The notes beneath the pieces were generated by a model. It saw only the letters and a program-made list of their open reading frames with translations, did no database searches and had not been told where the DNA came from. Of a stretch of 64,000 nucleotides of DNA, positions 8,296 through 16,888 are shown piece after piece. The translations under genes and the position numbers were made by a program. This DNA is from Enterobacter kobei (GTDB lineage Bacteria; Pseudomonadota; Gammaproteobacteria; Enterobacterales; Enterobacteriaceae). Position 1 is the stretch's first letter. The number at the start of each line of letters is the position of its first letter. The DNA lies in the NCBI RefSeq assembly GCF_001729765.1, contig NZ_CP017181.1, positions 496,001 through 560,000 of the forward strand, written 5' to 3'.

Positions 8296-9297
8296 TCAAA
8301 ACACCGGCACCCCCAACCCAACCTTCACCTCCCTCAACGTCTCCTGCGTCACCCCCTGCGCCCGTTCCGTCCCGCGCTTCAGCATCGCCATCAGTTCACC
8401 CTTGTCCTGCATATACATCGCCCTCCGCTCCCGCATCGGCGCAATCAGCTCCTGCAAACACCCCTCCAGCTCGTTCTTGCACGCCCGGTCACCCAGCCCG
8501 CCCGCCTGATAGTGCGCCTTCATCGCCGCCACTTTCGCCTTGTCCGGATGAAACGCGTCGAGGTACGTAAACACCACGTTCCCCTCAATTTGCCCCGGAT
8601 CGCTCACCTTCAGGTGGTTCGGGTCGGTGTACATGGCGCTGACCGCACGATGAATGGTCTCTTCGCTGGCCGAAAGGTGCAGCGTGTTGCCCAGCGATTT
8701 CGACATCTTGGCGCTGCCGTCGATGCCGGGCAGGCGGCTGGTGTCGCTCAGCATCGCCTTGCAGTGGCGCAGCACCGGGGCGGGCAGCAGGCTGTTCATC
8801 TTGTGCACAATCTCGTTGGTCTGCTCAATCATCGGCAGCTGGTCGTCGCCGACGGGCACGCACTCGGCCTTAAACGCCGTGATGTCCGCCGCCTGGCTGA
8901 TGGGGTAGGCCATAAACCCGACCGGCAGCGAGCGGGCAAAGCCCTTCTGCACAATCTCGTTTTTCACCGTCGGGTTACGCTCCACGCGGGCGACGGTGAC
9001 GATGTTCATATACAGCATCGTCAGCTCGGCGAGGGCGGGCAGGGCGGACTGCAGGCAGATCGTGGTCAGGTTCGGGTCGATGCCGGCGGCGAGGTAGTCG
9101 GCCAGCACTTCGGGGATGTTGTCGCGGATTTTTTGCGGGTTGCTGCCGTTGTCGGTCAGCCCCTGCAGGTCGGCAATCAGCACAAACTGATTGTGCGTCT
9201 GCTGGAGCGCTACGCGCTGGCGCAGCGATCCGACGAAGTGGCCGAGGTGCAGCGGGCCGGTTGGGCGGTCGCCGGTGAGGATGGTTGGTGTGTTCAT
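8296..9297 (-). CDS. trpS2: Auxiliary tryptophanyl-tRNA synthetase (TrpRS II, 333 aa)
   Basis: A class Ic synthetase with the HIGH-like motif PLHLGHFVG (15-23), the tryptophan/ATP site CVPVGDDQLPMIEQ, and KMSKS in GSAKMSKSLGN. It charges tRNA-Trp. It differs strongly from E. coli TrpS: where housekeeping enzymes have VDQHAIT, with the His whose change to Asn gives indolmycin resistance in Bacillus TrpRS, this protein has ADLQGLT, placing Gln45 there. That suggests, but does not prove, an inhibitor-tolerant second enzyme. The usual trpS (dam operon) should exist elsewhere. Expression is probably controlled by the Trp-codon leader and attenuator directly upstream, so the enzyme would rise when charged tRNA-Trp is short. 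It is divergent from fosA. Confidence 0.92.
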   Translation of the reverse strand: MNTPTILTGDRPTGPLHLGHFVGSLRQRVALQQTHNQFVLIADLQGLTDNGSNPQKIRDNIPEVLADYLAAGIDPNLTTICLQSALPALAELTMLYMNIVTVARVERNPTVKNEIVQKGFARSLPVGFMAYPISQAADITAFKAECVPVGDDQLPMIEQTNEIVHKMNSLLPAPVLRHCKAMLSDTSRLPGIDGSAKMSKSLGNTLHLSASEETIHRAVSAMYTDPNHLKVSDPGQIEGNVVFTYLDAFHPDKAKVAAMKAHYQAGGLGDRACKNELEGCLQELIAPMRERRAMYMQDKGELMAMLKRGTERAQGVTQETLREVKVGLGVPVF

Positions 9298-9340
9298 AAA
9301 GACTCCTTAACGTTGTAATGCCGAAAGGGGTCTTAGATGT

Positions 9341-9414
9341 GAGAAAGCCGCCTTTCGGCGGCTATCTGAAAATGGGGAAAACATCTCCGAGCCGCCTTTA
9401 AGAAGGCAGCCACC
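9341..9414 (-). promoter_or_regulatory. Tryptophan attenuator upstream of trpS2
   Basis: On the minus strand, four segments follow the leader Trp codons. Segment 1 GCTGCCTT pairs with segment 2 AAGGCGGC. Segment 2 (AGGCGGCT) can instead pair with segment 3 (AGCCGCC). Segment 3 pairs with segment 4 in AGCCGCC-GAAA-GGCGGCT (9363-9346), followed by TTCTC. Segments 2 and 4 carry the same AGGCGGCT, exactly the mutually exclusive design of the trp operon attenuator. A ribosome stalled at the two Trp codons would cover segment 1 and favour the 2:3 antiterminator. The U-run is weak, so termination efficiency is uncertain. Confidence 0.8.
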
Positions 9415-9451
9415 AGCGGTTTACGGTGAGCACGGCGTGGTTTATGTTCAT
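9398..9451 (-). CDS. Leader peptide with tandem Trp codons (17 aa)
   Basis: ATG at 9451 to TAA at 9398 encodes [17 protein letters not shown]. Two adjacent TGG codons lie five codons before the end, as in TrpL (which also has WW near its end). GGTAAAG lies just upstream as a possible ribosome-binding site. The stop codon falls inside the loop of the first attenuator hairpin, as expected for a leader that senses tryptophanyl-tRNA. No similarity to TrpL outside the WW is apparent, so it probably arose independently. Confidence 0.8.
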   Translation of the reverse strand: MNINHAVLTVNRWWLPS

Positions 9452-9496
9452 CTCTTTACCGTATCACGTCCGGCGCGAAAAACAAAAGGGCTCATT

Positions 9497-9922
9497 ATGC
9501 TGCAATCACTTAACCACCTGACCCTCGCGGTCAGCGACCTGCAAAAAAGCATCACCTTCTGGCACGAGCTGCTGGGGCTGACGCTCCACGCCCGCTGGAA
9601 TACCGGGGCCTATCTCACCTGCGGCGATCTGTGGGTCTGCCTGTCGTACGACGAGGCGCGCCAGTATGTGCCGCCGCAGGAGAGCGACTACACCCACTAC
9701 GCGTTTACCGTCGCAGAAGCGGATTTTGAACCGTTCTCGAACAAGCTGGAGCAGGCGGGCGTCACCGTCTGGAAGCAGAACAAAAGCGAGGGGGCGTCGT
9801 TCTATTTTCTCGACCCGGACGGACACAAGCTGGAGCTGCACGTGGGCAGCCTCGCCGCGCGGCTGGCGGCGTGTCGCGAGAAGCCCTATGCGGGCATGGT
9901 GTTTACCTCAGACGAGGCTTGA
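9497..9922 (+). CDS. fosA: Fosfomycin-glutathione transferase FosA (141 aa)
   Basis: A glyoxalase/VOC-fold metalloenzyme that inactivates fosfomycin by adding glutathione with Mn2+ and K+. Metal ligands H7 (SLNHLTL), H67 (DYTHYAF) and E113 (KLELHVG) are present, and the sequence looks like the chromosomal FosA of E. cloacae. The start ATG at 9497 gives the standard [16 protein letters not shown]; an in-frame ATG at 9437 would run through the trpS2 leader and is not used. The 3' end overlaps the LacI-type regulator gene by 15 bp tail to tail. It is likely intrinsic rather than acquired, since no mobile element flanks it. Confidence 0.95.
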   Translation: MLQSLNHLTLAVSDLQKSITFWHELLGLTLHARWNTGAYLTCGDLWVCLSYDEARQYVPPQESDYTHYAFTVAEADFEPFSNKLEQAGVTVWKQNKSEGASFYFLDPDGHKLELHVGSLAARLAACREKPYAGMVFTSDEA

Positions 9923-10915
9923 GGCTCGCACCTTCAGCCTGCCCGCCAGCGTCACGTGCGTGGCGGCATCTTCCTGATTGCACAGGTACTCCACCGCCAG
10001 CCGTCCCAGCTCGCTGTAGGGCAGCTGGATACTGGTCAGCGGCGGGGTGAGCTGCTCGGAGATCTTCTGGTCGTCGTAGCCCGCCAGCAGCATGTCCTGC
10101 GGGATGCGCACGCCGTTCACCGCCAGCGCCTGATAGCAGCCAATCGCCAGCCAGTCGCTGGCGCAGAAGATGGCGTCCGGGCGCTCGGCCAGTTCCAGCA
10201 GGGACGTGGTGGCGGTAAAGGACTCGCTGAACTGCCAGTTGGTCTGGCGCACCAGGCCCTCGTCGCACGCGAGTCCGGCCTGTTCCAGCGCCGCATGGTA
10301 GCCCGCGAGACGCTGGCGGGAGGCCTCCATCCAGCTCTCCCCGGTAATGTGGGCGATGCGCGTCGCACCGCAGGCAATCAGGTGTTTAGTGACCTGAAAA
10401 GCATTGGCGTAGTCATCCGGAATAAATGACGGCAGCAGCGGCGAGCCGGGGTCGCGCTGGTTGAGCAGCACCAGCGGGATGCGGGTGCAGTCCTGGAAAG
10501 CCGTCATGTCCACCAGCGTGGTGACCGGGGAGGCGAGAATAATCCCGATGCAGTTGCGCTTCTCCAGCTGGCGGATGATGTTCAGCGCCAGCTCGATGTC
10601 GTCGCCGTAGTCGTAGACGGTGAGCAGGGTCTCGTTGCGCCACGCCGCTTCCCGCGCCTGGCTGATGGCGTCGATAAACGGGTCGAAGCTCTGAACGGAG
10701 CTGACCAGCAGGGCGATCTCTTCCTGGTTGCGCGGGGCGTGAACGGCGGGGAGGCGGTCGTAGCCGAGCTCGGTGGCGACGTTGATCACCCGCTGGCGGG
10801 TGTCGTCGCTGAGCTTGATGTTGCGGGACTGGTTAAGCACCAGCGATACCGTCGCCTGCGACACCCCTGCCGCCCGCGCAATATCGTTCATCGTCACTTT
10901 CGGTTTTCGCTTCAT
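9908..10915 (-). CDS. LacI family transcriptional regulator (335 aa)
   Basis: The N-terminal helix-turn-helix and hinge are typical: [20 protein letters not shown] then [16 protein letters not shown]. The rest is a periplasmic-binding-protein-like sugar sensor with [17 protein letters not shown] and [17 protein letters not shown]. It is divergent from the glycoside hydrolase and symporter genes, which it probably represses until their sugar substrate or its product binds. A 20-bp palindrome in the intergenic space is a candidate operator. Confidence 0.92.
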   Translation of the reverse strand: MKRKPKVTMNDIARAAGVSQATVSLVLNQSRNIKLSDDTRQRVINVATELGYDRLPAVHAPRNQEEIALLVSSVQSFDPFIDAISQAREAAWRNETLLTVYDYGDDIELALNIIRQLEKRNCIGIILASPVTTLVDMTAFQDCTRIPLVLLNQRDPGSPLLPSFIPDDYANAFQVTKHLIACGATRIAHITGESWMEASRQRLAGYHAALEQAGLACDEGLVRQTNWQFSESFTATTSLLELAERPDAIFCASDWLAIGCYQALAVNGVRIPQDMLLAGYDDQKISEQLTPPLTSIQLPYSELGRLAVEYLCNQEDAATHVTLAGRLKVRASSLV

Positions 10916-11055
10916 CCGTCCTCTCCCTTTCGCGAATTCGCATCATACCCTAACCGCGCGCTTACGCGCCGTCGATCACGTTTCTCATTCATCGAAGCGC
11001 GAACTTTGTGAAGGCCGTCGCTTTTCGGCGTGCCGCGATTTGCGCATTTATCCTG

Positions 11056-11075
11056 TAGCTAATATTTATTAGCTA
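11056..11075. promoter_or_regulatory. 20-bp perfect palindrome, candidate operator for the LacI-type regulator
   Basis: TAGCTAATATTTATTAGCTA is a perfect inverted repeat (two 9-bp arms, central TT), 25 bp before the hydrolase ATG. A partial copy, TTAGCTAAATATTA, overlaps its right end. LacI-family operators usually have a central CG, so another regulator is possible. Confidence 0.5.
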
Positions 11076-11100
11076 AATATTATCAGTAAGAGGACGCGTA

Positions 11101-12189
11101 ATGAAAGATCAGTGGAGCAGGGAGCAGGCACAGGCGTGGTATGAGCAAAAAGGCTGGCTGTGCGGGTTTAACTATTTGCCGTCGACGGCGGTGAACTGGA
11201 CTGATATCTGGCAGGAAGAGACCTTCGATGCCGATACCATCGACCGCGAACTGGGCTGGGCGGCGGAGGCGGGCTACAACACCCTGCGCATCAACCTGCC
11301 GTTTATCGTCTGGGAGCATGACCGCGACGGCCTGATGGCGCGCATCGACCGGTTTTTGACCATTGCCGACGGCCGCGGGTTCAGCACCATGCTGACCCTG
11401 ATGGACGACTGCGGTTTCTCCGGCGACGAGCCGTACCTCGGCCCGCAAAAGCCGCCCGTACCGGGCAAGCACAACAGCCAGGCGGCGGCGAGCCCGGGGC
11501 GGGATAAGGTGTGCGATCCCGACTGCTGGCCGCAGATTGAGCGCTATATCCGCGACGTTGTCCGCCAGTTCCGCGCGGACAAGCGCGTGCTGCTGTGGGA
11601 TCTCTACAACGAGCCGGGTAACCGCGGCATTTTCGCGACGGGCACGCAGGAGGTGCAGTACGACGCGAAGCTGGAGACCTGCGCCCATGAACTGATGAAG
11701 CTAGCGTTCCGGTGGGTGCGTGAAGAGAACCCGACCCAGCCGCTCACCGTCTGCGCCTGGCGTCTGCCGCCGGAAGAGGAGGGCGAGACGTTCTTCCAGC
11801 ATCCGCTGGACCAAACCGCGCTCGCGCTCTCTGACGTGGTGAGCTTCCACGCCTACACCCACACCGGGCGCATGACGGCGATAATCCAGCAACTGCAAAC
11901 GCTTGGTCGTCCGCTGTTCTGCACCGAATGGCTGGCGCGCCACGTGGGCAGCACCATCGAAGAGCAGCTCCCGCTGATGTATGCGGCGAAGGTCGCGCCC
12001 TACCAGTGGGGGCTGGTGCGCGGCAAAACCCAGACGTGGCTGCCGTGGCCGGTGGTGATGAAGGAGTCCACGGACTACTGCCGTCTCTGGTTCCACGACG
12101 TGTTTGAGGAGAACGGCATTCCGTTCTCACGCCGTGAAATCGCCCTGATGCAGCAGCTGCGCAAGATCGCCCCGCAGGCGCAGGACTAA
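11101..12189 (+). CDS. Cytoplasmic glycoside hydrolase, GH5-like clan A fold (362 aa)
   Basis: Clan GH-A features are visible: the strand-4 acid/base Glu171 in [12 protein letters not shown] and the strand-7 nucleophile Glu276 in [11 protein letters not shown], plus SFHAYTH between them. There is no signal peptide, so it should act on an imported oligosaccharide or glycoside. It is followed after 50 bp by a sugar:cation symporter and preceded by a divergent LacI regulator, together an uptake-and-hydrolysis unit. The true substrate (beta-glucoside, xylan- or mannan-derived oligosaccharide) cannot be read from sequence. TAAGAGG about eight bases before the ATG serves as ribosome-binding site. 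Confidence 0.82.
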   Translation: MKDQWSREQAQAWYEQKGWLCGFNYLPSTAVNWTDIWQEETFDADTIDRELGWAAEAGYNTLRINLPFIVWEHDRDGLMARIDRFLTIADGRGFSTMLTLMDDCGFSGDEPYLGPQKPPVPGKHNSQAAASPGRDKVCDPDCWPQIERYIRDVVRQFRADKRVLLWDLYNEPGNRGIFATGTQEVQYDAKLETCAHELMKLAFRWVREENPTQPLTVCAWRLPPEEEGETFFQHPLDQTALALSDVVSFHAYTHTGRMTAIIQQLQTLGRPLFCTEWLARHVGSTIEEQLPLMYAAKVAPYQWGLVRGKTQTWLPWPVVMKESTDYCRLWFHDVFEENGIPFSRREIALMQQLRKIAPQAQD

Positions 12190-12239
12190 TAATATCGACC
12201 CGGCGGTCCACCGCCGGGCAACCAGGCAGGCATATAACA

Positions 12240-13634
12240 ATGGCAATGACAATGAAAATACCGTCTCGCGAGTTGTGGTCTTATTTTGGTTATGGTTTAG
12301 GTCAGTGTTTTAGCTTTGGTTTAGTGGGTTCGTTTATTAACTATTTTTACACCGACGTGCTGGGCATTTCGGCGCTGGCGGCGAGCACCATTTTCCTGAT
12401 TGCCCGCGCGTGGGACGCGGTTCACGATCCGCTGTTTGCCAGCATTATGGACACCATTAACAGCCGGTTCGGCAAGTTTCGCCACTTTTTGCTGATCGCC
12501 CCTTTGTTGATCACCGGCGTCACGCTGCTGTCGTTCTATAAAATTGAAGCGGACATGACCACCAAAATCCTCTACGCCGGGGTGACCTACATCCTGTGGG
12601 GGACGCTGTATGCCATCTCCGATATTCCGTTCTGGTCGATGTCGTCGGTGATGACCAACGACTCCGCCCAGCGCACCCGCGCGGTGACGGCGGCGATGCT
12701 CGGGGTGAACGCCGGGATTGCCTGCGCTAATATCTTCTTCCCGAAGCTGGCGGCGTTTTTCGCCCAGTACAGTAACGACAAAGGTTACTTTATGGCGGCG
12801 CTGGTGATGATGCTGGTGGGGCTGCCGCTGATGCTTAACGGCTTTATGCAGATCAAAGAGCGCGTGCCGCCGAGCCCGGAAAAGGTGACCATCCGCGATA
12901 CCTTCCACAACCTGCGTCAGAACAAGCCGCTGTTTATCGTCCTGCTGTCGTTCTTCTTCTGCGTGTTCCATAACGTGGCGGGCGGGCTGTATATCTACTT
13001 CTTTATCAACAACCTGGGCGACGGCAGCCTGCAGATGGCGATTGGCGTGATGGGGATTGTCGCGGCAGTGCTGTGCCTGGTCGGCCCGATGCTGACGCGC
13101 CGGATGCAGAAGCGGAAGTTATTTATGATCCTCTGCGGGCTGGACGTGGCGGTGCGCGTGGTGATGTGGTTTGTCGGGTATCAGCAGGTGACGATGCTGT
13201 TTATCCTGCTCGGCCTGAGCACCCTGTTTGTGATGATGACCAACATCCTCACCTCGTCGATGATTGCCGACACCATCGAGTACGCGGAGTACCACACCCA
13301 CAAGCGCTGCGCGGCGATCACCTTCTCCGGGCAAACCTTTACCGGCAAGATGTCGGTGGCGGTGGGCGGCGGGTTGATCGGCGTGTTTCTGACGATGATA
13401 GGCTACGTGCCGCAGGCGCAGATCCAGAGTGAAGGCGTGCTGGAGGGGCTGTTCTTTGGGATTTGCCTGCTGCCGGCGATGGGGTCAGCGATCCGAATGG
13501 GCTTTATGTCGCGCTTTACCTTTACCGAGGAGAAGCATGCGGAGATTTGTCGGCTGCTGGCAGAGCGTCGGCATCATTTAAAAAATAGCCGTGCGGAAAA
13601 TGAGCGGCTGGAGCGCCCGGCACCTGCGAACTAA
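12240..13634 (+). CDS. GPH-family sugar:cation symporter (464 aa)
   Basis: A 12-helix glycoside-pentoside-hexuronide transporter of the MelB/XynB/YicJ type. Family marks include the N-terminal ELWSYFGYGLGQCFSFGL, ARAWDAVHDPLFASIMD (cation-site Asp residues of helix II), the loop SRFGKFRHFL, and ADTIEYAEYHTHKRCAA in the second half. It would import the substrate of the preceding glycoside hydrolase by H+ or Na+ symport. The last 35 residues form a charged cytoplasmic tail. Confidence 0.92.
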   Translation: MAMTMKIPSRELWSYFGYGLGQCFSFGLVGSFINYFYTDVLGISALAASTIFLIARAWDAVHDPLFASIMDTINSRFGKFRHFLLIAPLLITGVTLLSFYKIEADMTTKILYAGVTYILWGTLYAISDIPFWSMSSVMTNDSAQRTRAVTAAMLGVNAGIACANIFFPKLAAFFAQYSNDKGYFMAALVMMLVGLPLMLNGFMQIKERVPPSPEKVTIRDTFHNLRQNKPLFIVLLSFFFCVFHNVAGGLYIYFFINNLGDGSLQMAIGVMGIVAAVLCLVGPMLTRRMQKRKLFMILCGLDVAVRVVMWFVGYQQVTMLFILLGLSTLFVMMTNILTSSMIADTIEYAEYHTHKRCAAITFSGQTFTGKMSVAVGGGLIGVFLTMIGYVPQAQIQSEGVLEGLFFGICLLPAMGSAIRMGFMSRFTFTEEKHAEICRLLAERRHHLKNSRAENERLERPAPAN

Positions 13635-13639
13635 TCCAG

Positions 13640-13669
13640 GTGGGCGCCTGTCATGCAGGCGTCCACTTT
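13640..13669. terminator. Bidirectional hairpin terminator
   Basis: GTGGGCGCCTG, loop TCATG, CAGGCGTCCAC, then TTTA. It sits between the convergent symporter and mcrC genes. Confidence 0.65.
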
Positions 13670-13674
13670 AGAAC

Positions 13675-14808
13675 TTAATTCACGTCAGCTATCCCACAGC
13701 AATCATGGGCTAATTTCAATAATTGCTGAGTCATTGTGACGGCATCTGCTGCTAAATCAACGGTGGCAAAGTGGATTTTATGCCCCTGTACCTCAACGAA
13801 TTCGGAGAGCATTACGTCGACGGCTGGATGAAGTAATAATCCAGCCGAACGGAGAGATAGCGGGTCTGTTCGATTCTCCTGCGTGCGCAGATAGGTATAC
13901 ATCTGGTAGATATAACCGCTGCGCAAGCTCCGATCACGATACCAGCCTTTAATCAGAATGTTATTGAATTTAGTGTCGATGATGATGCGCTGTGCAGGTT
14001 GCCTGTGCTCAAGAATGATGTCTGAGTTCATGGTTGGGAAAATACTTTCGCTCCCTGCACTTTGAGACGTTAATCTCCATTTCAACTCTTTTCCGGCAGC
14101 GACTGTCCAGTCTTTTTTGGGAAGATGGACGTGATAGAAACCCGCCATACTTTTCTCGAACAGCTTACGCATCCAGTAAGGGTCATCAGACGGCGTTGGC
14201 AACAGTTTTTGCCCCGCAGTTTGGGTTGGTAGCCATAATTCAAATGCCAGCTGCGCGGCATCTACCATGGCTTTATCCGCCGCATCATGGCGACCAAAGC
14301 GCGCGATTGATGGCAGTTCACCTTTGCTCGGCATACCGCCTTCGATACCTCGACGACGCAAATTGATTGCCATTGCGCGACATTGCGCAGCCAGCGCGCC
14401 GTCGCTGAGTAGCGGGACAAGGTGCTCTAACGCAGAACGAACATAGCGATTACGGGGAGTATCCAGCGTCATTTCCTGAAACTGACAGGCTACCTGTGCC
14501 CGCTCAAGCAATTGTCGACTGGTTGTGCGCAGAACATCAATGCGTCCCCTTACCCTGTTTAGCGTGGCGCGGCGAGTTTGGTATCCCATACTTAAATGCC
14601 TTAACAGCCGCTGCTCTACTTCGTGAAGCAGGATCCTGGCCACCAGCGCCGGGATTTCCTCCGGGTTGTTTTCAGCGGCAACCATGCTGCGCCCGTGATG
14701 GCGAAACAGACTAGAGGCATACAGCATCAATAGCCAGATATTGCGCAAAGGAATGCGCAATACGGCTGCCCGAGCCTGCGTATCGCTACGTTCATCAAGA
14801 TCGGTCAT
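13675..14808 (-). CDS. mcrC: McrC-like nuclease subunit of an McrBC restriction system (377 aa)
   Basis: The N-terminal part with RIPLRNIWLLMLYAS is typical of McrC. The nuclease core is a PD-(D/E)xK type: Asp in TMNSDIILEH (about residue 262) and the D-x-K in IIIDTKFNN (about 280). McrC partners with the McrB motor to cleave DNA with modified cytosines. The start codon overlaps the mcrB stop (ATGA), so the two subunits are translationally coupled. Length is near that of E. coli McrC. Confidence 0.9.
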   Translation of the reverse strand: MTDLDERSDTQARAAVLRIPLRNIWLLMLYASSLFRHHGRSMVAAENNPEEIPALVARILLHEVEQRLLRHLSMGYQTRRATLNRVRGRIDVLRTTSRQLLERAQVACQFQEMTLDTPRNRYVRSALEHLVPLLSDGALAAQCRAMAINLRRRGIEGGMPSKGELPSIARFGRHDAADKAMVDAAQLAFELWLPTQTAGQKLLPTPSDDPYWMRKLFEKSMAGFYHVHLPKKDWTVAAGKELKWRLTSQSAGSESIFPTMNSDIILEHRQPAQRIIIDTKFNNILIKGWYRDRSLRSGYIYQMYTYLRTQENRTDPLSLRSAGLLLHPAVDVMLSEFVEVQGHKIHFATVDLAADAVTMTQQLLKLAHDCCGIADVN

Positions 14809-16757
14809 ACGCTGAGGAGTTCCTTTCTGGCATCCAGGACTTTCTCCGGCGCATCGAACCAGTATTCGGCAAGCAAAGGACAGATTTCGGTTTCGACAAC
14901 CTGCTTGTACCAGGCCATACCGTCGTCAATCTTCAACCCCGCTGGTGGGGTAACGTAGCTATGCCCGATACAAAACTGTGGTCCCAGGGCCGCATCCCTG
15001 GACAATTTTTCATTTAACGCAGTTATTTGGGATTCGATTAGGGCTAATGTTTCCACGCTCACATTAAACCGTTGGTTAACCCATTTTTTCCACGCGTCGT
15101 TAAACTCGGGCTTAAGATCAATAAACGCAAAGCGGCGCCGTAATGCCAGGTCGAGCAGGGCAAGCGAGCGGTCAGCGATATTCATCGTCCCGATGATGTA
15201 CAGATTCTCAGGAATGTAGGTTTTTTCATCCATATCAGATCGGTATGAGAGCTCAAGCGCCTCATTCGGCGTGCGTTTATCCGCCTCCATCAGCGTCAGC
15301 GTCTCGCCAAAAATTTGCGCAGGATTACCCCGGTTAATTTCCTCAATAATGACCACGTACTTAGTTGTCGGATCGTTTACTGCTTTGTCGATCGCATGGA
15401 GAAAAGGCCCGTCTACCAATGCCAAACGTCCTTCATTGTTAGGACGCCAGCCGCGAATAAAGTCTTCGTAGGAGAGGGTGGGGTGGAACTGCACCGCGCT
15501 GATGCGCTTAGAGGTTTCCTCGCCCATAAGGCAATACGCCAGGCGGCGGGCAAGCCAGGTTTTACCGGTTCCCGGCGGGCCCTGCAGGATAAGGTTTTTT
15601 TTGGCCTGTAACCGCTGAAGGATGAGTTGGATTTTTTCCTCTCCTAAAAAGCAGCCCTCATCGATCAAATTGCTTATCGCGTAAGGCTTATGGGGGATTT
15701 CCGCTGGCACGTTCTCTTCAACCGTTTCCTCGGTGATGCTCTGGAATTCACCTTTATCGAAGTTGAGGTATTCATAGTTGCCGGGGGTCTGAAACTCCAG
15801 TTCATCATCATCACGTAGTTTTTGCAGATAATATGAAATGGACGATTCAACCGTATTGTTATTGGGATAATCCGCCTTAATCTCATCCAGATAAGCCTCT
15901 TTTAACTCCCTCAAGGAGAAATATGGGCTGTCTTTTTTCAGGCACAGTAGTTTGATTTTATTAAGCAAATACGCTTTCCATGTCAGCCGCTCGACTTCAT
16001 CATTTGACTGATGTAAATCGATATTCCATGCCGCCAGGGAGAGTTCAGGGAAGGAGTGAACCGGATAGTTTGGCTGGGTAAAGGCCTTTTTGAGCGCCAG
16101 CGCTACGGTCTGATAGTTGTGTCCGCTGCAGCGCCCTTTGGCACCTTTTTTAATGATTTTAATATTCAGGACTTTCTGGATGTAGTACTGAGACTGGCTA
16201 TCCAGCGTAGGGTAGAACCAGGGGCGTAGCCAGTACAATCCCATCGTCAGGTTCCAGCCAACATTGCGCACGTTAGATGCGGCGTCATAAGAAAACAGGA
16301 AGTCCGTGGGATCGGCGTTTGGGGTGTCGGCGAAGGAGATTGCCTGAGAAAACATTTCCCACAGCGTATCGATGTCTTCAGGCTTACGTGATTTCTCATA
16401 GCCAAAGAACCATGACTTCTGATTGTTCAGAAGCGGAATACCGTCGAACGACTCAGGAACCGGTTCGCGAACGCCTATCAGTTTTGCCAGGCTGGCTGCG
16501 ATATTTCTTCGGTTGGTAACGGTAAGCGAGCGATTAAATAAACCCATAGTGGTGAAAGGACAAATGTCTTTCAAAGGATGGGGAGCGCCATTAGCGGGCT
16601 TGTCCTGCAGGTGTGACATACTGCCAATCTCAGCAGCAATGCGGTGAATACCCGCCGCCAGCTCCTCTCTTCGATTTCGCCAGGTCAGTAGCTGAGAGGC
16701 AAATGCCTGATAGAAGTCTGCCCATGCGAATCTGACGTCTTGCTCAACTGCGTCCAT
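14805..16757 (-). CDS. mcrB: McrB-like AAA+ GTPase/ATPase of an McrBC restriction system (650 aa)
   Basis: The C-terminal AAA+ motor has Walker A GPPGTGKTW (~392-399), Walker B VVIIEEINRG, and the McrB signature TMNIADRSLALLDLALRRRF (~522), corresponding to the GTP-specificity NTAD motif of McrB. The first 330 residues are not the DUF3578 domain of E. coli K-12 McrB. They contain an unrecognised alpha/beta region and a winged-helix-like segment (ELKEAYLDEIKADYPNN), presumably the DNA-reading part, so the recognised modification may differ. It is longer than K-12 McrB (~460 aa). A K-12 orthologue by position, but a different allele by sequence. Confidence 0.9.
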   Translation of the reverse strand: MDAVEQDVRFAWADFYQAFASQLLTWRNRREELAAGIHRIAAEIGSMSHLQDKPANGAPHPLKDICPFTTMGLFNRSLTVTNRRNIAASLAKLIGVREPVPESFDGIPLLNNQKSWFFGYEKSRKPEDIDTLWEMFSQAISFADTPNADPTDFLFSYDAASNVRNVGWNLTMGLYWLRPWFYPTLDSQSQYYIQKVLNIKIIKKGAKGRCSGHNYQTVALALKKAFTQPNYPVHSFPELSLAAWNIDLHQSNDEVERLTWKAYLLNKIKLLCLKKDSPYFSLRELKEAYLDEIKADYPNNNTVESSISYYLQKLRDDDELEFQTPGNYEYLNFDKGEFQSITEETVEENVPAEIPHKPYAISNLIDEGCFLGEEKIQLILQRLQAKKNLILQGPPGTGKTWLARRLAYCLMGEETSKRISAVQFHPTLSYEDFIRGWRPNNEGRLALVDGPFLHAIDKAVNDPTTKYVVIIEEINRGNPAQIFGETLTLMEADKRTPNEALELSYRSDMDEKTYIPENLYIIGTMNIADRSLALLDLALRRRFAFIDLKPEFNDAWKKWVNQRFNVSVETLALIESQITALNEKLSRDAALGPQFCIGHSYVTPPAGLKIDDGMAWYKQVVETEICPLLAEYWFDAPEKVLDARKELLSV

Positions 16758-16854
16758 ATGCTCTCCAGTAAAATTTCAGGCTTCAGTAACCTGGCGACTG
16801 AATTTTACGGGATTGTAAGCCTTAGTGAATAACTACCTAAAACAGTGATCTATA

Positions 16855-16879
16855 AGGGCATGCCGGAACGACATGCCCT
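16855..16879 (-). terminator. Hairpin after alpha/beta hydrolase gene
   Basis: AGGGCATG and CATGCCCT separated by 9 bases. On the minus strand it follows the hydrolase stop and is followed by TATAGAT, a weak U-run. Confidence 0.5.
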
Positions 16880-16888
16880 CATATGACA

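Noticed and set aside
8512..9318. 268-codon rightward open frame
   Set aside because: Antisense shadow of trpS2 in GC-rich sequence; composition is Arg/His/Val-rich without any domain.
9437..9496. Extended start for FosA
   Set aside because: The extra 20 residues overlap the trpS2 leader, lack homology and have no ribosome-binding site; the ATG at 9497 gives the standard FosA.
13675..16757. Complete type I restriction-modification system
   Set aside because: The two genes are McrB/McrC-like; only an hsdR fragment exists at 1290 and no hsdM or hsdS was found.
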